This document shows, piece after piece, positions 18,487-28,033 of a stretch of 64,000 nucleotides of DNA; positions within the stretch are counted from its first letter, which is position 1; every line of letters begins with the position of its first letter. The notes beneath the pieces were generated by a model that was given only the letters and a program-made list of their open reading frames with translations, was not told the DNA's origin and did not search any database. The position numbers and the translations under genes are program-made. Source of the DNA: Mucilaginibacter galii (GTDB lineage: Bacteria > Bacteroidota > Bacteroidia > Sphingobacteriales > Sphingobacteriaceae); the NCBI RefSeq assembly GCF_014635825.1, contig NZ_BMDO01000006.1, forward strand, positions 1 to 64,000. Direction: 5' to 3'.

Positions 18487-19095
18487 TTACAGAGCGGAAA
18501 TAAGGCTCACTTTATTTCTGGATAAGGTGACCATTTGCCGTTTTTCCATCTGCTTTAGCAAGCGGGAGATCACTTCCCGGGTCGTACCCAATTCCTCGGC
18601 TAATTGCTGATGGGTGATCGTGATGTCCTTTGAACCATAAATGGCCGACTTCTTTTTCAGCAGTTCGACGATCCGGTCATCCAGCTTTTGGAAAGCTACG
18701 GCATTGATGACAGACAAAAGTTCTTCAAAACGCCGGTGATAGAGTTTAAATATGAAATCAGCCCATTCAGGATATTGCTTGACCCATTCATTGGCTTTGA
18801 CAATAGGCAGCATCAGGACCTCGGCATCTTCTTCTACAACTGCCCGGACTTTGCTCGTATCGTCATGTATACCGGCCAGAAAAGACATAATGCAGCTTTC
18901 ACCGGGTTTAATATAATAAAGCAGGATCTCTTTACCGTCTTCATCCTCGCGAATGACACGAATACTGCCAGACAGGACAATAGGCAACGAGCGGATGTAA
19001 CTGTTTGATTGTACCAATACCGTTTCAGCCGGCAGATTCCTTCGCTGGCTATGGGCAGTTACTTCATTTGCTAGTGTTGTACCGAAGAGTTGCAT
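18487..19095 (-). CDS. Crp/Fnr-family regulator
   Basis: 202 residues. An N-terminal cyclic-nucleotide-binding-like beta-barrel covers about 20-120 (GSIRVIREDEDGKEILLYYIKPGESC) and a C-terminal Crp-type helix-turn-helix about 150-195 (ITHQQLAEELGTTREVISRLLKQME). There is no N-terminal cysteine cluster of the FNR type, so an iron-sulfur oxygen sensor is unlikely. It lies just upstream of the sulfur operon on the same strand (60-base gap) and probably regulates it. Confidence 0.86.
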   Translation of the reverse strand: MQLFGTTLANEVTAHSQRRNLPAETVLVQSNSYIRSLPIVLSGSIRVIREDEDGKEILLYYIKPGESCIMSFLAGIHDDTSKVRAVVEEDAEVLMLPIVKANEWVKQYPEWADFIFKLYHRRFEELLSVINAVAFQKLDDRIVELLKKKSAIYGSKDITITHQQLAEELGTTREVISRLLKQMEKRQMVTLSRNKVSLISAL

Positions 19096-19279
19096 TTACG
19101 AAGATAGGAACATAGTAAACAACGTCTTGTTATCTTAATGACACAACTTTTAAATGTATCAAGTTATGTTATTTAGATCTAATTATGCCTACCAATGAAG
19201 GAAAATCCTTTAATAACTCTTCGTACTTTTAAACAGGTGCAGAAGTGGTCAAGAAATTCCGACTTCATACTAGACAATA

Positions 19280-19957
19280 TTACTGACTTGTGATTTGATC
19301 AATAGACTTTCGACAGTGTTCTTTTGTGAGGCGATAAATTGCATAGCTACCCGGTATCATAGGCAGGATGGCCGTATACATGCCTGCAAAATAAAACCGC
19401 CCTGTTGTCTTGTAATAGTAATTTGGCATGTTCTCAATCATCGTTCCTTTGATGTCCTGACTAATAGTGCTGGCTATTGCCGGGTCGATACCGGGGCGAA
19501 TCAACGGAAAAATAAAATGCGTGAATTCGGCTATACCGGGACCAATAAAAATAAACCAGGCAACAAAGCCCGCAAGCGGTATTTGCCTATAAAGGCCATA
19601 CGTGGTCAGGGTATATAAAGCAGGGCCTACAAGGGCAAAGATCATCAGGAAACTGCGCTCGCTCCATGGAATGGCAAACAAGCGGCTCATGGCCGGGCCG
19701 AAGCCGGTTAAGTATTCTTCGGTAATATGAATTTGCAACGCGGCAACGGTAAATATAAAAAGCGGTAAGATCAGGGAGGGTCTAACAGGATTGTGCAGGT
19801 AAGTAAAATACCAGAAAATAAAGGCGGTAATGGCGGATCCCCCGACAATGATGACGGGTGGCCATCCGATTTTCTGGTAACCGATTATTGGTGACAAAGT
19901 GCAGAACAATGCGGCTATAATTAAGCTGAATGTACGACTGAGTTTTGATGGGGGCAT
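19280..19957 (-). CDS. HXXEE-domain membrane protein
   Basis: 225 residues with six or seven predicted membrane helices. The motif HITEEYLTGFG near residue 78 is the HxxEE signature of a small membrane family, and a second conserved histidine lies in FTHFIFPL near residue 150. The function is unknown; the conserved H and E suggest a metal or catalytic centre in the membrane. It is monocistronic with its own gap on both sides. Confidence 0.7.
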   Translation of the reverse strand: MPPSKLSRTFSLIIAALFCTLSPIIGYQKIGWPPVIIVGGSAITAFIFWYFTYLHNPVRPSLILPLFIFTVAALQIHITEEYLTGFGPAMSRLFAIPWSERSFLMIFALVGPALYTLTTYGLYRQIPLAGFVAWFIFIGPGIAEFTHFIFPLIRPGIDPAIASTISQDIKGTMIENMPNYYYKTTGRFYFAGMYTAILPMIPGSYAIYRLTKEHCRKSIDQITSQ

Positions 19958-20022
19958 AATTTGAAGATGAGCTGCAAATCTTCAAACAATAGATGATGTA
20001 ATTTTTAACAAATGATAAATAA

Positions 20023-20577
20023 TCACTTTTTAGCTCTGATACGGCTCAGTGATACCTGTGTAATCCCCAGATAGCTGGCCAGATCACCTAAGCTTATTCG
20101 GTTAACTAACTGGCCGTTCAATGCTAAAAAGTGAGCGTACCGTTCCCCTGCATTTTCTTCCAGCATCTCGCTGACGCGCTCCATCATATTCATGGAAGCT
20201 TGCGTGACTAATTTTCGTAAAGCGCGTTCGGCGCTGTGATTTTCATTGCAAAGCCTGTCCAAATCTGTTTTGGATATGCAGGCAACGGTAGTTTGCTCAA
20301 GTGCGAGTACATCATAAGCCGAAGGTGACTGCTTAAAATAGCTGTCAATAACCGTTACAATGCCGTTTTCGGCAAAGAAACGCATAATGAATTCCCTCGT
20401 CTCATTTGTGAAACAAATTTTGACAAGACCTTCTTGAATAAAAAAAATATAACGGCATACTTGACCCTTTTTGAGCAAGTACTCGCCTTTTTTGAACTTC
20501 TTCAGTTTAAGGTAACGTTGAATCTCCTGATTTGCGGTCTCATTCAGTTCGGCAAGTAGGTTAAAATTGGTGTACAT
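20023..20577 (-). CDS. Crp/Fnr-family regulator
   Basis: 184 residues with a cyclic-nucleotide-binding-like domain (residues about 10-115, KGEYLLKKGQVCRYIFFIQEGLVKICF) and a C-terminal helix-turn-helix ending in SLGDLASYLGITQVSLSRIRAKK. The domain ends right after the recognition helix, as in many Bacteroidota Crp-like regulators. It is transcribed after an AraC gene on the same strand with a 26-base gap. The target is not evident. Confidence 0.85.
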   Translation of the reverse strand: MYTNFNLLAELNETANQEIQRYLKLKKFKKGEYLLKKGQVCRYIFFIQEGLVKICFTNETREFIMRFFAENGIVTVIDSYFKQSPSAYDVLALEQTTVACISKTDLDRLCNENHSAERALRKLVTQASMNMMERVSEMLEENAGERYAHFLALNGQLVNRISLGDLASYLGITQVSLSRIRAKK

Positions 20578-20603
20578 GTCGTGTAGGTATTATTAGAGGA
20601 GAT

Positions 20604-21386
20604 TCACTGTATGATTTTACTTACATGGCTTGCGTCGGTTAACCCGAACTCAGCGGCGATCTGTTTAAGGCTATAATTACCGCTATCCAGCCTTTGGTGA
20701 ATAATCTTTTTGCGATAGTTACTTATGTAATCCCTCAGTGTAATGCCTGTATTTCTTTTAAAATAGGGCCCAATATAGTCTGGTGTCGTATTGAAATGCG
20801 ATGCCATAACCCGGGACTTAAGCTTGGCGGGGTTATAAATATGTTTATGCACATAACAAAAAACGGCTTGCATGTCTTTGCTGCGATGTGCTGCTACCTT
20901 TAACTCCGGCATGTTGCGTTGTAACAATGCGGCCAGCGCCAGTACCTGAAGCCAGATCAATTGCTCGTTGGAAAGGAGGTCTTGTTTTAAAGATAGTATT
21001 ACATTAATGACCGATTCAGCAGTGAGCTGATCGGCTTCGTTTAAATGAAAACCGGCTAAATGTGTTTCCCGGCTTTTAATCAAATATTCCAGTTGCTGCA
21101 AACCAAAGGACGAACCGGAGTTGACCTGATGGATATAGGCATCTGTGAATTTTATAAATATAAATTGGGTACGCTCCGCGATTTCAAAGAAATGTTCCTC
21201 ATCAGGGCCTACCAGGAAAATTGCTGAGCCATTATAAGTAATCTCATTCCCGTTGATATGGTGTACACCGCTTCCCTGCCGGATCATGATGAGCTCAAAA
21301 TGATTGTGTTTATGAACCGGATGCTGCCAGACAGCTGCCTCAAATTCCGAGATCGCCAAAGGCTGAAACTGTTTGTAACGCTTCAT
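20604..21386 (-). CDS. AraC-family regulator, short C-terminus
   Basis: About 260 residues from ATG 21386 (MKRYKQF). The N-terminal cupin domain (HPVHKHNHFELIMIRQGSGVHHINGN) is followed by an AraC-type double helix-turn-helix starting near 175. The second HTH ends at LKQIAAEFGLTDASHVSKIIQ, immediately after the recognition helix; the usual closing segment (K.F.K..G.TP..YR) is missing and no frame continues it. It may still bind DNA, or it may be a decayed copy. It could act on the divergent PRISE-type SDR gene at 21502. Confidence 0.8.
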   Translation of the reverse strand: MKRYKQFQPLAISEFEAAVWQHPVHKHNHFELIMIRQGSGVHHINGNEITYNGSAIFLVGPDEEHFFEIAERTQFIFIKFTDAYIHQVNSGSSFGLQQLEYLIKSRETHLAGFHLNEADQLTAESVINVILSLKQDLLSNEQLIWLQVLALAALLQRNMPELKVAAHRSKDMQAVFCYVHKHIYNPAKLKSRVMASHFNTTPDYIGPYFKRNTGITLRDYISNYRKKIIHQRLDSGNYSLKQIAAEFGLTDASHVSKIIQ

Positions 21387-21501
21387 GTCGGAAATATACA
21401 ACTATATAGTGTTGTTTTACAGAAAATCCGCCTGGCTATAGCTCAACTTTGCTCCTGTTGATCTTGATCAACGCTTTACGAAATTAATTAAATACATTCC
21501 C

Positions 21502-22566
21502 ATGAACACAACAACCGTTAACACCGCGCTCGTAGTGGGTGCCAATGGTGTCATTGGCACTAATCTTATTCATTATCTTTCATCCTTACCCGGCTGGGAT
21601 ATTATCGGGCTGTCGCGCCGAGGTGGCCAAAACACAGATGCAGTCAGGTATATTGCAGTTGACGTGCTCAATCCTGAAAGTTGCCGGTCACAACTGCAAT
21701 CGCTTACAGCCGTCACCCATATTTTTTATGCTGCGTACCAGGACCGGCCGACCTGGGCCGAACTGGTGCCGCCGAACCTGGCAATGCTGGTCAATGTGGT
21801 GGAAACGATTGAACCTATCGCTCCAAAACTTCAGCATATCAGTTTAATGCAGGGCTACAAGGTATATGGTGCGCATCTTGGTCCGTTTAAAACGCCTGCT
21901 AAGGAAAGTGATGGAGGTCATATGCCGCCGGAGTTTAATGTTGACCAACAGGACTTTCTGGAAAAGCGGCAAAAAGGTAAAGCATGGAACTGGTCTGCTA
22001 TCCGCCCGTCGGTTGTTGCCGGTACGGCGTTGGGTAACCCGATGAACCTGGTTATGGTGATCGCCATTTATGCGTCGATGTCCAAAGAACTCGGCTTGCC
22101 TTTGCGTTTCCCCGGCAAACCGGGTGCATATGATAAATTACTCGAAATGACGGACGCGGGCTTACTGGCCAAAGCAACCATCTGGGCGGCTACAAACGAG
22201 CAATGTGCTAACCAGGCCTTCAATATTACGAATGGTGACTTGTTCCGATGGAACGACTTGTGGCCTAAGATAGCCAGCTATTTCGGGATGGAAACCGCAG
22301 CGCCCTTGTCTATGTCTTTAACAACTGTAATGGCCGACAAGGAACCTTTATGGAAAAGCATACAGGAGCAATACGGATTAGCACAGCATACCTATCAAGA
22401 GCTTTCCTCCTGGCCATTCGGTGATGCAGTTTTCAGTTGGGATTATGATTTCTTTGCCGATGGAACGAAAGCTCGGCGGTTAGGCTTTCATGAGTTTATT
22501 GATACCGAGCAAATGTTTTATGGCCTATTCGATGAACTGAAAGCAAAAAGAGTAATTCCTAATTAG
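21502..22566 (+). CDS. PRISE-like NAD(P)-dependent SDR
   Basis: 354 residues. The extended Rossmann fold begins with ALVVGANGVIGTNLIHYL (GxxGxxG), and the sequence continues with the pattern of progesterone 5-beta-reductase/iridoid synthase-like proteins (HISLMQGYKVYGAHLGPFKTPAKE, then WNWSAIRPSVVAG, then AFNITNGDLFRWNDLWP). In this family the tyrosine of KVYG is catalytic for reduction of activated enones. It stands divergent from an AraC regulator and ends at a strong terminator. The physiological substrate is unknown. Confidence 0.82.
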   Translation: MNTTTVNTALVVGANGVIGTNLIHYLSSLPGWDIIGLSRRGGQNTDAVRYIAVDVLNPESCRSQLQSLTAVTHIFYAAYQDRPTWAELVPPNLAMLVNVVETIEPIAPKLQHISLMQGYKVYGAHLGPFKTPAKESDGGHMPPEFNVDQQDFLEKRQKGKAWNWSAIRPSVVAGTALGNPMNLVMVIAIYASMSKELGLPLRFPGKPGAYDKLLEMTDAGLLAKATIWAATNEQCANQAFNITNGDLFRWNDLWPKIASYFGMETAAPLSMSLTTVMADKEPLWKSIQEQYGLAQHTYQELSSWPFGDAVFSWDYDFFADGTKARRLGFHEFIDTEQMFYGLFDELKAKRVIPN

Positions 22567-22587
22567 CGGAGCCTTGTTTAGATAAGC

Positions 22588-22627
22588 AAATAAGAAGCCT
22601 TTACAATACTATAAAGGCTTCTTATTT
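22588..22627. terminator. bidirectional terminator
   Basis: Perfect 16-base stem (22588-22603 with 22612-22627) and an 8-base loop, A-rich on the left and T-rich on the right, between the convergent PRISE-like and NmrA-like genes. Confidence 0.9.
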
Positions 22628-22634
22628 TGTTAGC

Positions 22635-23612
22635 TTAATAAGTAAGCTTTTGTCCCTGCCAGCCTGTGGTGCGAAGGAATTGTTCCCAGCTCAGGCTACC
22701 CGGGTTTATCTGACGGCTCCAAAACAGGTTACGATCCTTTTTAAAGTAACCATACTCAACAGCGTACTCGGCCATACCCAAAATCTCTTGTACTAATAAG
22801 TCATTCGAGCTAAAATCTGGGAAATGAAGAAGGAAATCTTCCCGTGTGTATGCGGAACTGTATACCGCTTTTTTGCCGGTGACCCGAACGAAAGTATCGA
22901 CCATTTCCTGAGGCGAGATCATCTCGCCGATGACCGGCAAGGCTTTACCTGCATACTGATCTGGATGGGAAAATATCTCCAGCACTGCCGGCCCGGTAGC
23001 GGTAAGAGGATCAACAAATGGGGCACGAAAATCCTTTGGTAAATAAATTGGAAATACCAGCGTATCACCTTCCATTTTAGGCGTATAAAACTCCAGCAAA
23101 TTTGTGTAAAAGAAGGCCATATAGATAAACGAACTTTTGATGGGAAGTGTACGGATGTATTGTTCGATCCGCGCCTTATCTGTAAAATGAGGTGCAAACT
23201 TCTTCCCACCAGTAATTTCGTCGACGTTTTCCAAGCTGCTGAATACAAGGTATTGTACTCCCGCTTCAACTGCGGCATCCGCAAGCTGCCTACCTAGTTC
23301 CGTCTCGTACAAGAGTGGCGGGGCAATGCCCGGCGTCATCAAAAAAACGCCGTGTGAGCCACGGAATGCTTCTACGTAATCTTTATGGTACCCTAAATCC
23401 AATGGTAAGTTCACCAATTCAGCGCCTTGTTCCACAAAATTACGCGCCTCTGGTGAATCAAGCCGGCGAGTAATACCGCGAACGCGATAACGTCCGCTTT
23501 GTAATAACGTACGCGCAGCGCTTTGCCCCTGCTTGCCTAATACGCCGACGATTGTAATAAGTGGTTTGTCATTTTGTGTGCTATCCTTCAGTTTATTGAT
23601 GTCATGTACCAT
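22635..23612 (-). CDS. NmrA/HSCARG-family NAD(P)-binding protein
   Basis: 325 residues. A Rossmann motif GVLGKQGQSAARTLL lies at about residues 23-37 and an RxxR stretch follows (GITRRLDSPEA), typical of NADPH-binding NmrA-like proteins. The core continues with GVFLMTPGIAPP and QYLVFSSLENVDEITGGK. These proteins are redox-sensing or quinone/azo-reductase-like. It is divergent from an HxlR regulator (23722) with palindromic sites between them, so it is the likely regulated target. Confidence 0.84.
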   Translation of the reverse strand: MVHDINKLKDSTQNDKPLITIVGVLGKQGQSAARTLLQSGRYRVRGITRRLDSPEARNFVEQGAELVNLPLDLGYHKDYVEAFRGSHGVFLMTPGIAPPLLYETELGRQLADAAVEAGVQYLVFSSLENVDEITGGKKFAPHFTDKARIEQYIRTLPIKSSFIYMAFFYTNLLEFYTPKMEGDTLVFPIYLPKDFRAPFVDPLTATGPAVLEIFSHPDQYAGKALPVIGEMISPQEMVDTFVRVTGKKAVYSSAYTREDFLLHFPDFSSNDLLVQEILGMAEYAVEYGYFKKDRNLFWSRQINPGSLSWEQFLRTTGWQGQKLTY

Positions 23613-23634
23613 GTTTGATTTATCTATATAATTG

Positions 23635-23704
23635 AACTATAAAAAGTATAGTTGCAAACGTATTGATAGCTTGATATATTTGCAATAACTATCCATTTGG
23701 ATAG
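23635..23704. promoter_or_regulatory. divergent promoter with two palindromes
   Basis: Between the NmrA-like gene and the HxlR gene are two inverted repeats: AACTAT-N7-ATAGTT (23635-23653) and CTATCC-ATTT-GGATAG (23689-23704). Their centres are about 52 bases apart, close to five helical turns. A plus-strand -7 box TATATTTG is at 23675-23682, so the second palindrome would cover the start of hxlR transcription. Probable HxlR operators. Confidence 0.6.
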
Positions 23705-23721
23705 CTTGATTAAACATAGCT

Positions 23722-24105
23722 ATGCGCATAGAATGTCAAAATGATTTTATAAAAGTCAACCAAAAAGTGTATCCCTGTACCGTGAGTGTTGCTATGGACC
23801 TCATTGGCGGTAAGTGGAAAGCGGTTATTCTTTACCACTTAAAAGATGCCAATAAACGCTATAGTGAGCTTAACCGGGAAATGCGTAGCGTTACTGAACG
23901 CACACTCAGTTTGCAATTGAAGCAATTGGAGGAAGATGGTTTAATTTCCAGACAGGTATATGGCGACAAGCCGCCGATCAAGGTGGTGTACAGCTTAACC
24001 GACTTTGGTAAGTCCTGCAGACCCCTACTTGATGCAATTTTGGGTTGGGGCAATGAGGTTGCCGCACAAAAAGGCGAATTTGTTGGTCACCCCTTTTTAG
24101 ACTAG
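23722..24105 (+). CDS. HxlR-family transcriptional regulator
   Basis: 127 residues with the full HxlR pattern: N-terminal cysteines (a Cys at residue 4 and YPCTVSVAMDLIGGKWKAVILYHL), the winged-helix recognition part SVTERTLSLQLKQLEEDGLISRQVY and a closing helix. Probably a thiol-stress or electrophile-responsive repressor of the divergent NmrA-like gene. It is followed by the convergent UvrA-like gene. Confidence 0.87.
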   Translation: MRIECQNDFIKVNQKVYPCTVSVAMDLIGGKWKAVILYHLKDANKRYSELNREMRSVTERTLSLQLKQLEEDGLISRQVYGDKPPIKVVYSLTDFGKSCRPLLDAILGWGNEVAAQKGEFVGHPFLD

Positions 24106-24187
24106 TGTTTTACATGTAAAGGTTCTACCTCCTTCCGTGTGAAGGAATTTCCATGGTTTTTTAACATAAGTATTCTTACTATGATTT

Positions 24188-26710
24188 TCATAAGTGTTTA
24201 GCAAGATAAGGTGCCGTCCTGCTATGTTTACTTTTAACGATGTCTGCAGGTATTCCTTCTGCAACGATATTACCGCCAGCTTCCCCCGCTCCCGGCCCGA
24301 TGTCGATTACCCAGTCGCTGGCAGCGATGACGTCCATATCGTGTTCAACCAATATTACCGTATTTCCGGCATCAACCAGCCGGTTTAGTTGAAGGAGCAA
24401 ACGCTCCACGTCGGACGGGTGTAGACCGGTGGTAGGCTCGTCCAATATGTAAAGCGTTTGGCCGTTTTGGGCACGTTGCAATTCGGTCGCCAGCTTAATA
24501 CGCTGCGCCTCGCCGCCGCTTAGTTCGGTAGCGGGCTGTCCCAGCCGCAAATACCCTAAACCTACCTCGCGCACCACTTCCAAAGCACGGCTAATAGCCG
24601 GTTCCTCATCAAAAAAGCTGGCTGCCTCATCAACCGTGAGCCCCAATACCTCTGCAATGTTCTTATCCTTATACCGCACCTCCAATGTTTTGGGATTGTA
24701 ACGGGTACCACCGCAAGTTGGACAAGGCGTGTAAACACTTGGTAAGAACAGCAGTTCCACCATAACCATCCCTTCTCCTTCACAATGCGGGCAGCGGCCT
24801 TTTGCCACGTTAAAAGAAAATTGTCCGGCGTCAAACTTACGGGTTTTGGCCATCTGCGTAGCTGCGAACAGCTTGCGTACATGGTCGAACAAACCTGTAT
24901 AAGTGGCCAGGTTTGAACGCGGTGTGCGGCCAATAGGTTTTTGATCTACCACCACCAGTCGTTTAATGCTTTTCATTCCGCTAACGATCTTACCGCCCAG
25001 CGTCTGCACTTCCGATTGCTCCAGCGGGTCCTCATCCTTATCAGCAGTAATATCGACTTGTAACCCTAACTGTTCTGCTGCCAGTTCCACCAGTACCTGG
25101 CTAACCAGACTACTTTTACCGGAACCTGATACACCGGTCACACTGGTTAACACACCTAACGGAAAGGATGCGGTTAACTCTGAAAGATTATTCCGGGTAA
25201 TCCCTTCCAGCTTCAACCAGTCTTTAGGTGTTCTTGGTTCGTTACTATTGCTAACCACATTATCGTAAACATATTGGCGGGTTAATGATTCCTTTATGTT
25301 GCGCAAGCCTTCCGGTAAACCACTGTACAAGATATGCCCTCCTTTTTCACCTGCAGCCGGACCAACATCCACAATCCAGTCGGCATGGCGAATCACATCT
25401 ATTTCGTGCTCTACCACAAATAAGGAATTGCCTGCAGCTTTCAATTTATCCAGTGCCCGCAATAGCGCCTCGGTATCCGCCGGATGCAAGCCTGCCGAGG
25501 GCTCGTCCAACACATAGACCACCCCAAACAGGTTAGAGCGGACTTGTGTAGCCAGCCGCAGGCGCTGTAGTTCGCCGGGAGATAAGGTTGGCGTGCTTCT
25601 TTCAACGGTGAGGTATCCTAAGCCCAAATCCAGCATAACCTGCAACCGTGCAACAAAGTCTTCGGCTATGCGCTTGGCTACCTCAACTTTTTCGGGGTAA
25701 GCCGTTTCTATCTTTTTTAATGCAGTTGCTTCGCCGGTGGCATAGGGTGCAAATATCGTTGCCAGCTTATTCAGTGCAAGCCGGGACAATTCGGCAATAT
25801 CATAACCCGCAAACTTTACCGACAAAGATTCCTGCCGGAGGCGCTTACCTTTACAGAGCGGGCATTCGCTGCTGATCATATATTGTGAAACGCGCTTTTT
25901 CATTAATGCGCTTTGAGAGTTGGCAAACGTATGCCGCACATAGCGGCGCGCACCGGTAAAGGTGCCCATATAATCGGGCTGGCGTTTGTTCTTGATAAAA
26001 TTTTTAATTTCCTCGTGCGAATAGCCCGAATAGACCGGTACCACAGGCTGTTCTTCGGTGAATAAGATCCAGTCCCTGTCTTTTTTAGGCAAGTCTTTCC
26101 AGGGCACATCAATGTTGTAACCCATTGTGGTCAATATATCGCGCTGGTTTTGCCCTTGCCAGGCCGATGGCCATGCAGCGATCGCTTTTTCACGGATAGT
26201 AAGCGTATCATCGGGAACCATCGTTTTTTCCGTGATCTCGTAAACGCGGCCTAAACCATGGCATTCTGTACAGGCACCTTCGGGCGTGTTGGGTGAGAAA
26301 GATTCGGCGTAAATGATGCCTTGTCCCTTGGGGTAATCGCCGGCACGGGAATAAAGCATGCGCAATAAATTAGACAAGGTGGTTACGCTGCCCACAGAGG
26401 AGCGGGTGCTTACCGCGCCTCGTTGCTGCTGTAAGGCCACCGCCGGCGGCAGACCTTCAATTTCATCCACTTCCGGGATGGCCATTTGATTGAACAAACG
26501 CCGGGCATAGGGCGAAACCGATTCCAGGTAGCGCCGCTGCGCCTCTGCGTATAAGGTACCGAAAGCCAGCGAGGATTTCCCTGAACCGGAAATGCCTGTA
26601 AATACCACCAATGCATTGCGCGGAATGTCCAGGTTTACATTTTTGAGGTTGTGCTCACGTGCGCCGCGTACTTTCACAAACCCTGTAAATTCCGTATCAG
26701 ATTTAGCCAT
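24188..26710 (-). CDS. UvrA-like ABC ATPase (UvrA2/DrrC class)
   Basis: 840 residues, about 100 shorter than housekeeping UvrA. Both nucleotide-binding domains are intact: Walker [13 protein letters not shown] (about 37-48) and [13 protein letters not shown] (about 520), signature motifs [11 protein letters not shown] and [12 protein letters not shown], and two zinc-module cysteine groups ([16 protein letters not shown] with CPTCGG). The region between the first Walker A and the zinc module is shorter than in UvrA1, as in UvrA2/DrrC proteins linked to drug or DNA-intercalator tolerance. It is a single-gene unit, so it is probably an accessory paralogue rather than the repair excinuclease subunit itself. 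Confidence 0.87.
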   Translation of the reverse strand: MAKSDTEFTGFVKVRGAREHNLKNVNLDIPRNALVVFTGISGSGKSSLAFGTLYAEAQRRYLESVSPYARRLFNQMAIPEVDEIEGLPPAVALQQQRGAVSTRSSVGSVTTLSNLLRMLYSRAGDYPKGQGIIYAESFSPNTPEGACTECHGLGRVYEITEKTMVPDDTLTIREKAIAAWPSAWQGQNQRDILTTMGYNIDVPWKDLPKKDRDWILFTEEQPVVPVYSGYSHEEIKNFIKNKRQPDYMGTFTGARRYVRHTFANSQSALMKKRVSQYMISSECPLCKGKRLRQESLSVKFAGYDIAELSRLALNKLATIFAPYATGEATALKKIETAYPEKVEVAKRIAEDFVARLQVMLDLGLGYLTVERSTPTLSPGELQRLRLATQVRSNLFGVVYVLDEPSAGLHPADTEALLRALDKLKAAGNSLFVVEHEIDVIRHADWIVDVGPAAGEKGGHILYSGLPEGLRNIKESLTRQYVYDNVVSNSNEPRTPKDWLKLEGITRNNLSELTASFPLGVLTSVTGVSGSGKSSLVSQVLVELAAEQLGLQVDITADKDEDPLEQSEVQTLGGKIVSGMKSIKRLVVVDQKPIGRTPRSNLATYTGLFDHVRKLFAATQMAKTRKFDAGQFSFNVAKGRCPHCEGEGMVMVELLFLPSVYTPCPTCGGTRYNPKTLEVRYKDKNIAEVLGLTVDEAASFFDEEPAISRALEVVREVGLGYLRLGQPATELSGGEAQRIKLATELQRAQNGQTLYILDEPTTGLHPSDVERLLLQLNRLVDAGNTVILVEHDMDVIAASDWVIDIGPGAGEAGGNIVAEGIPADIVKSKHSRTAPYLAKHL

Positions 26711-26970
26711 GGATTTTAAACGGGAAAAGGCAGCCTAAGTTTGAAGGTAAATTCAAGAATGAAATTTTTTGAAGCCACTCTTCAATTAACTTTCCTGAAA
26801 TTGATAATCAATTAGCACGCTATACACCTACTGGCGGAAATTATCATACAGACCGGAGGCATCATGTTGTTTAACAACAGTTAGTCTGAGGATGTTTACT
26901 CTTGCTTCTTTCGGTTTTTAGGTTTCGGAGAAGCTCCGTTAATTATTACATCCCTCCAGAATCGTCTAGT

Positions 26971-27143
26971 TTACTTTTTTAAATGCTCACGTACCGCATC
27001 GGCGGACGTACCTACCGTGTTAACAGCCGCAACTAATTCTTCTTCGCTTACACCGAGCTGCTGGATCCAATACTCAACCTCGTAATTTTCATGATGTTGA
27101 TCCTGTCCCGGTCCGGGCTTCCAATGTTTTGTTTACTGTCCAT
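26971..27143 (-). pseudogene. DUF3606 protein gene, frameshifted
   Basis: The start (MDSKQNIGSPDRDRIN) is in one frame from ATG 27143. The rest (HENYEVEYWIQQLGVSEEEL ... EHLKK) is in another, ending with the stop at 26971. Together they read as a complete DUF3606 small protein of about 57 residues. The coding span is 173 bases, one short of a multiple of three, and the break lies at about 27090-27097. A single-base deletion or a sequencing error explains it. DUF3606 proteins are small and of unknown function. It lies 8 bases before the downstream end of the next SDR gene. Confidence 0.75.
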
Positions 27144-27151
27144 TGTAATGT

Positions 27152-27934
27152 TTATTTTGATTTGATTGCGAAATTGATTCCGCTAATGTCTTCGCAGCCT
27201 TTGAGAAAGCGCTCCTGGGTTCCTTCATCTGACGCACCACTTAAAAAATTCTTTTCCCGCTGATGATAAAAATACCTTCCACTCACTTTTGTGGCAACAT
27301 CTTCACTAACTGCCAGCCAGGATTGTGTCTCGGCACCTTTTTGTAAGTTATCAGGGGCATTGGGTCCACCCATCTTGGTGGCTACCCAGCCGGGTTCAAC
27401 CGCGTTAGACAAGACATCAGGCCAATGGCGGGCAACAGCCAGCGATAGGATCAGGTCATGCAATTTAGAATCGGCATAAGCCGCATACCCGCTCCACCTG
27501 CGCTCTTTCCAAGTTAGGTCCTTGAGACTGACATCTCCTTGCGTATGCAGACCGGAACTCATATACACCAGCCGTTGTGGCTGTTTGATGAGGCAGGTCA
27601 GGACATAAGGCGCCAGGCTGTTCACTGCAAAGACGGATGGCAGACCGTCCGGTGTATTGCCACGTCCCTGCTCTTGGTAGCCCAAGGCAGCATTATGTAT
27701 GACCGCATCAAATGCGCCTAATGCATTGACGTCTCCAGCAAGCTTTTTCATTTCCGCGATGACTGACAGGTCTGCACTTAATACCGTTTCTGCTCCTGGA
27801 ACTGCCGCCATCGCTTCCCGGCCACGTTTTTCATTGCGGGCGTGCAGCACGACCCCATGGCCCTGCCCTACCAGTATTTTGGCTGCCATCTGTCCTAGTC
27901 CGTCGGCTGAGCCGGTAATGAATATTCTTGCCAT
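27152..27934 (-). CDS. SDR-family oxidoreductase
   Basis: 260 residues with the cofactor motif GSADGLGQMAAKIL near residues 7-20, NAALGY at about 86 and a catalytic YAAYADSK motif near 175 (YxxxK). Belongs to the retinol-dehydrogenase-like branch of short-chain dehydrogenases. It shares the strand with the small DUF3606 pseudogene downstream (8 bases) and may have been co-transcribed with it. The substrate is unknown. Confidence 0.82.
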   Translation of the reverse strand: MARIFITGSADGLGQMAAKILVGQGHGVVLHARNEKRGREAMAAVPGAETVLSADLSVIAEMKKLAGDVNALGAFDAVIHNAALGYQEQGRGNTPDGLPSVFAVNSLAPYVLTCLIKQPQRLVYMSSGLHTQGDVSLKDLTWKERRWSGYAAYADSKLHDLILSLAVARHWPDVLSNAVEPGWVATKMGGPNAPDNLQKGAETQSWLAVSEDVATKVSGRYFYHQREKNFLSGASDEGTQERFLKGCEDISGINFAIKSK

Positions 27935-28033
27935 AAAAAGATTAACAATTTGGAGCGCTGAGAGTTCGCATTTCCCCCCTTAAAATTCATGGTGAATTCA
28001 CAAACGTTTACCATCTTGCAGCATAATTAGCTT

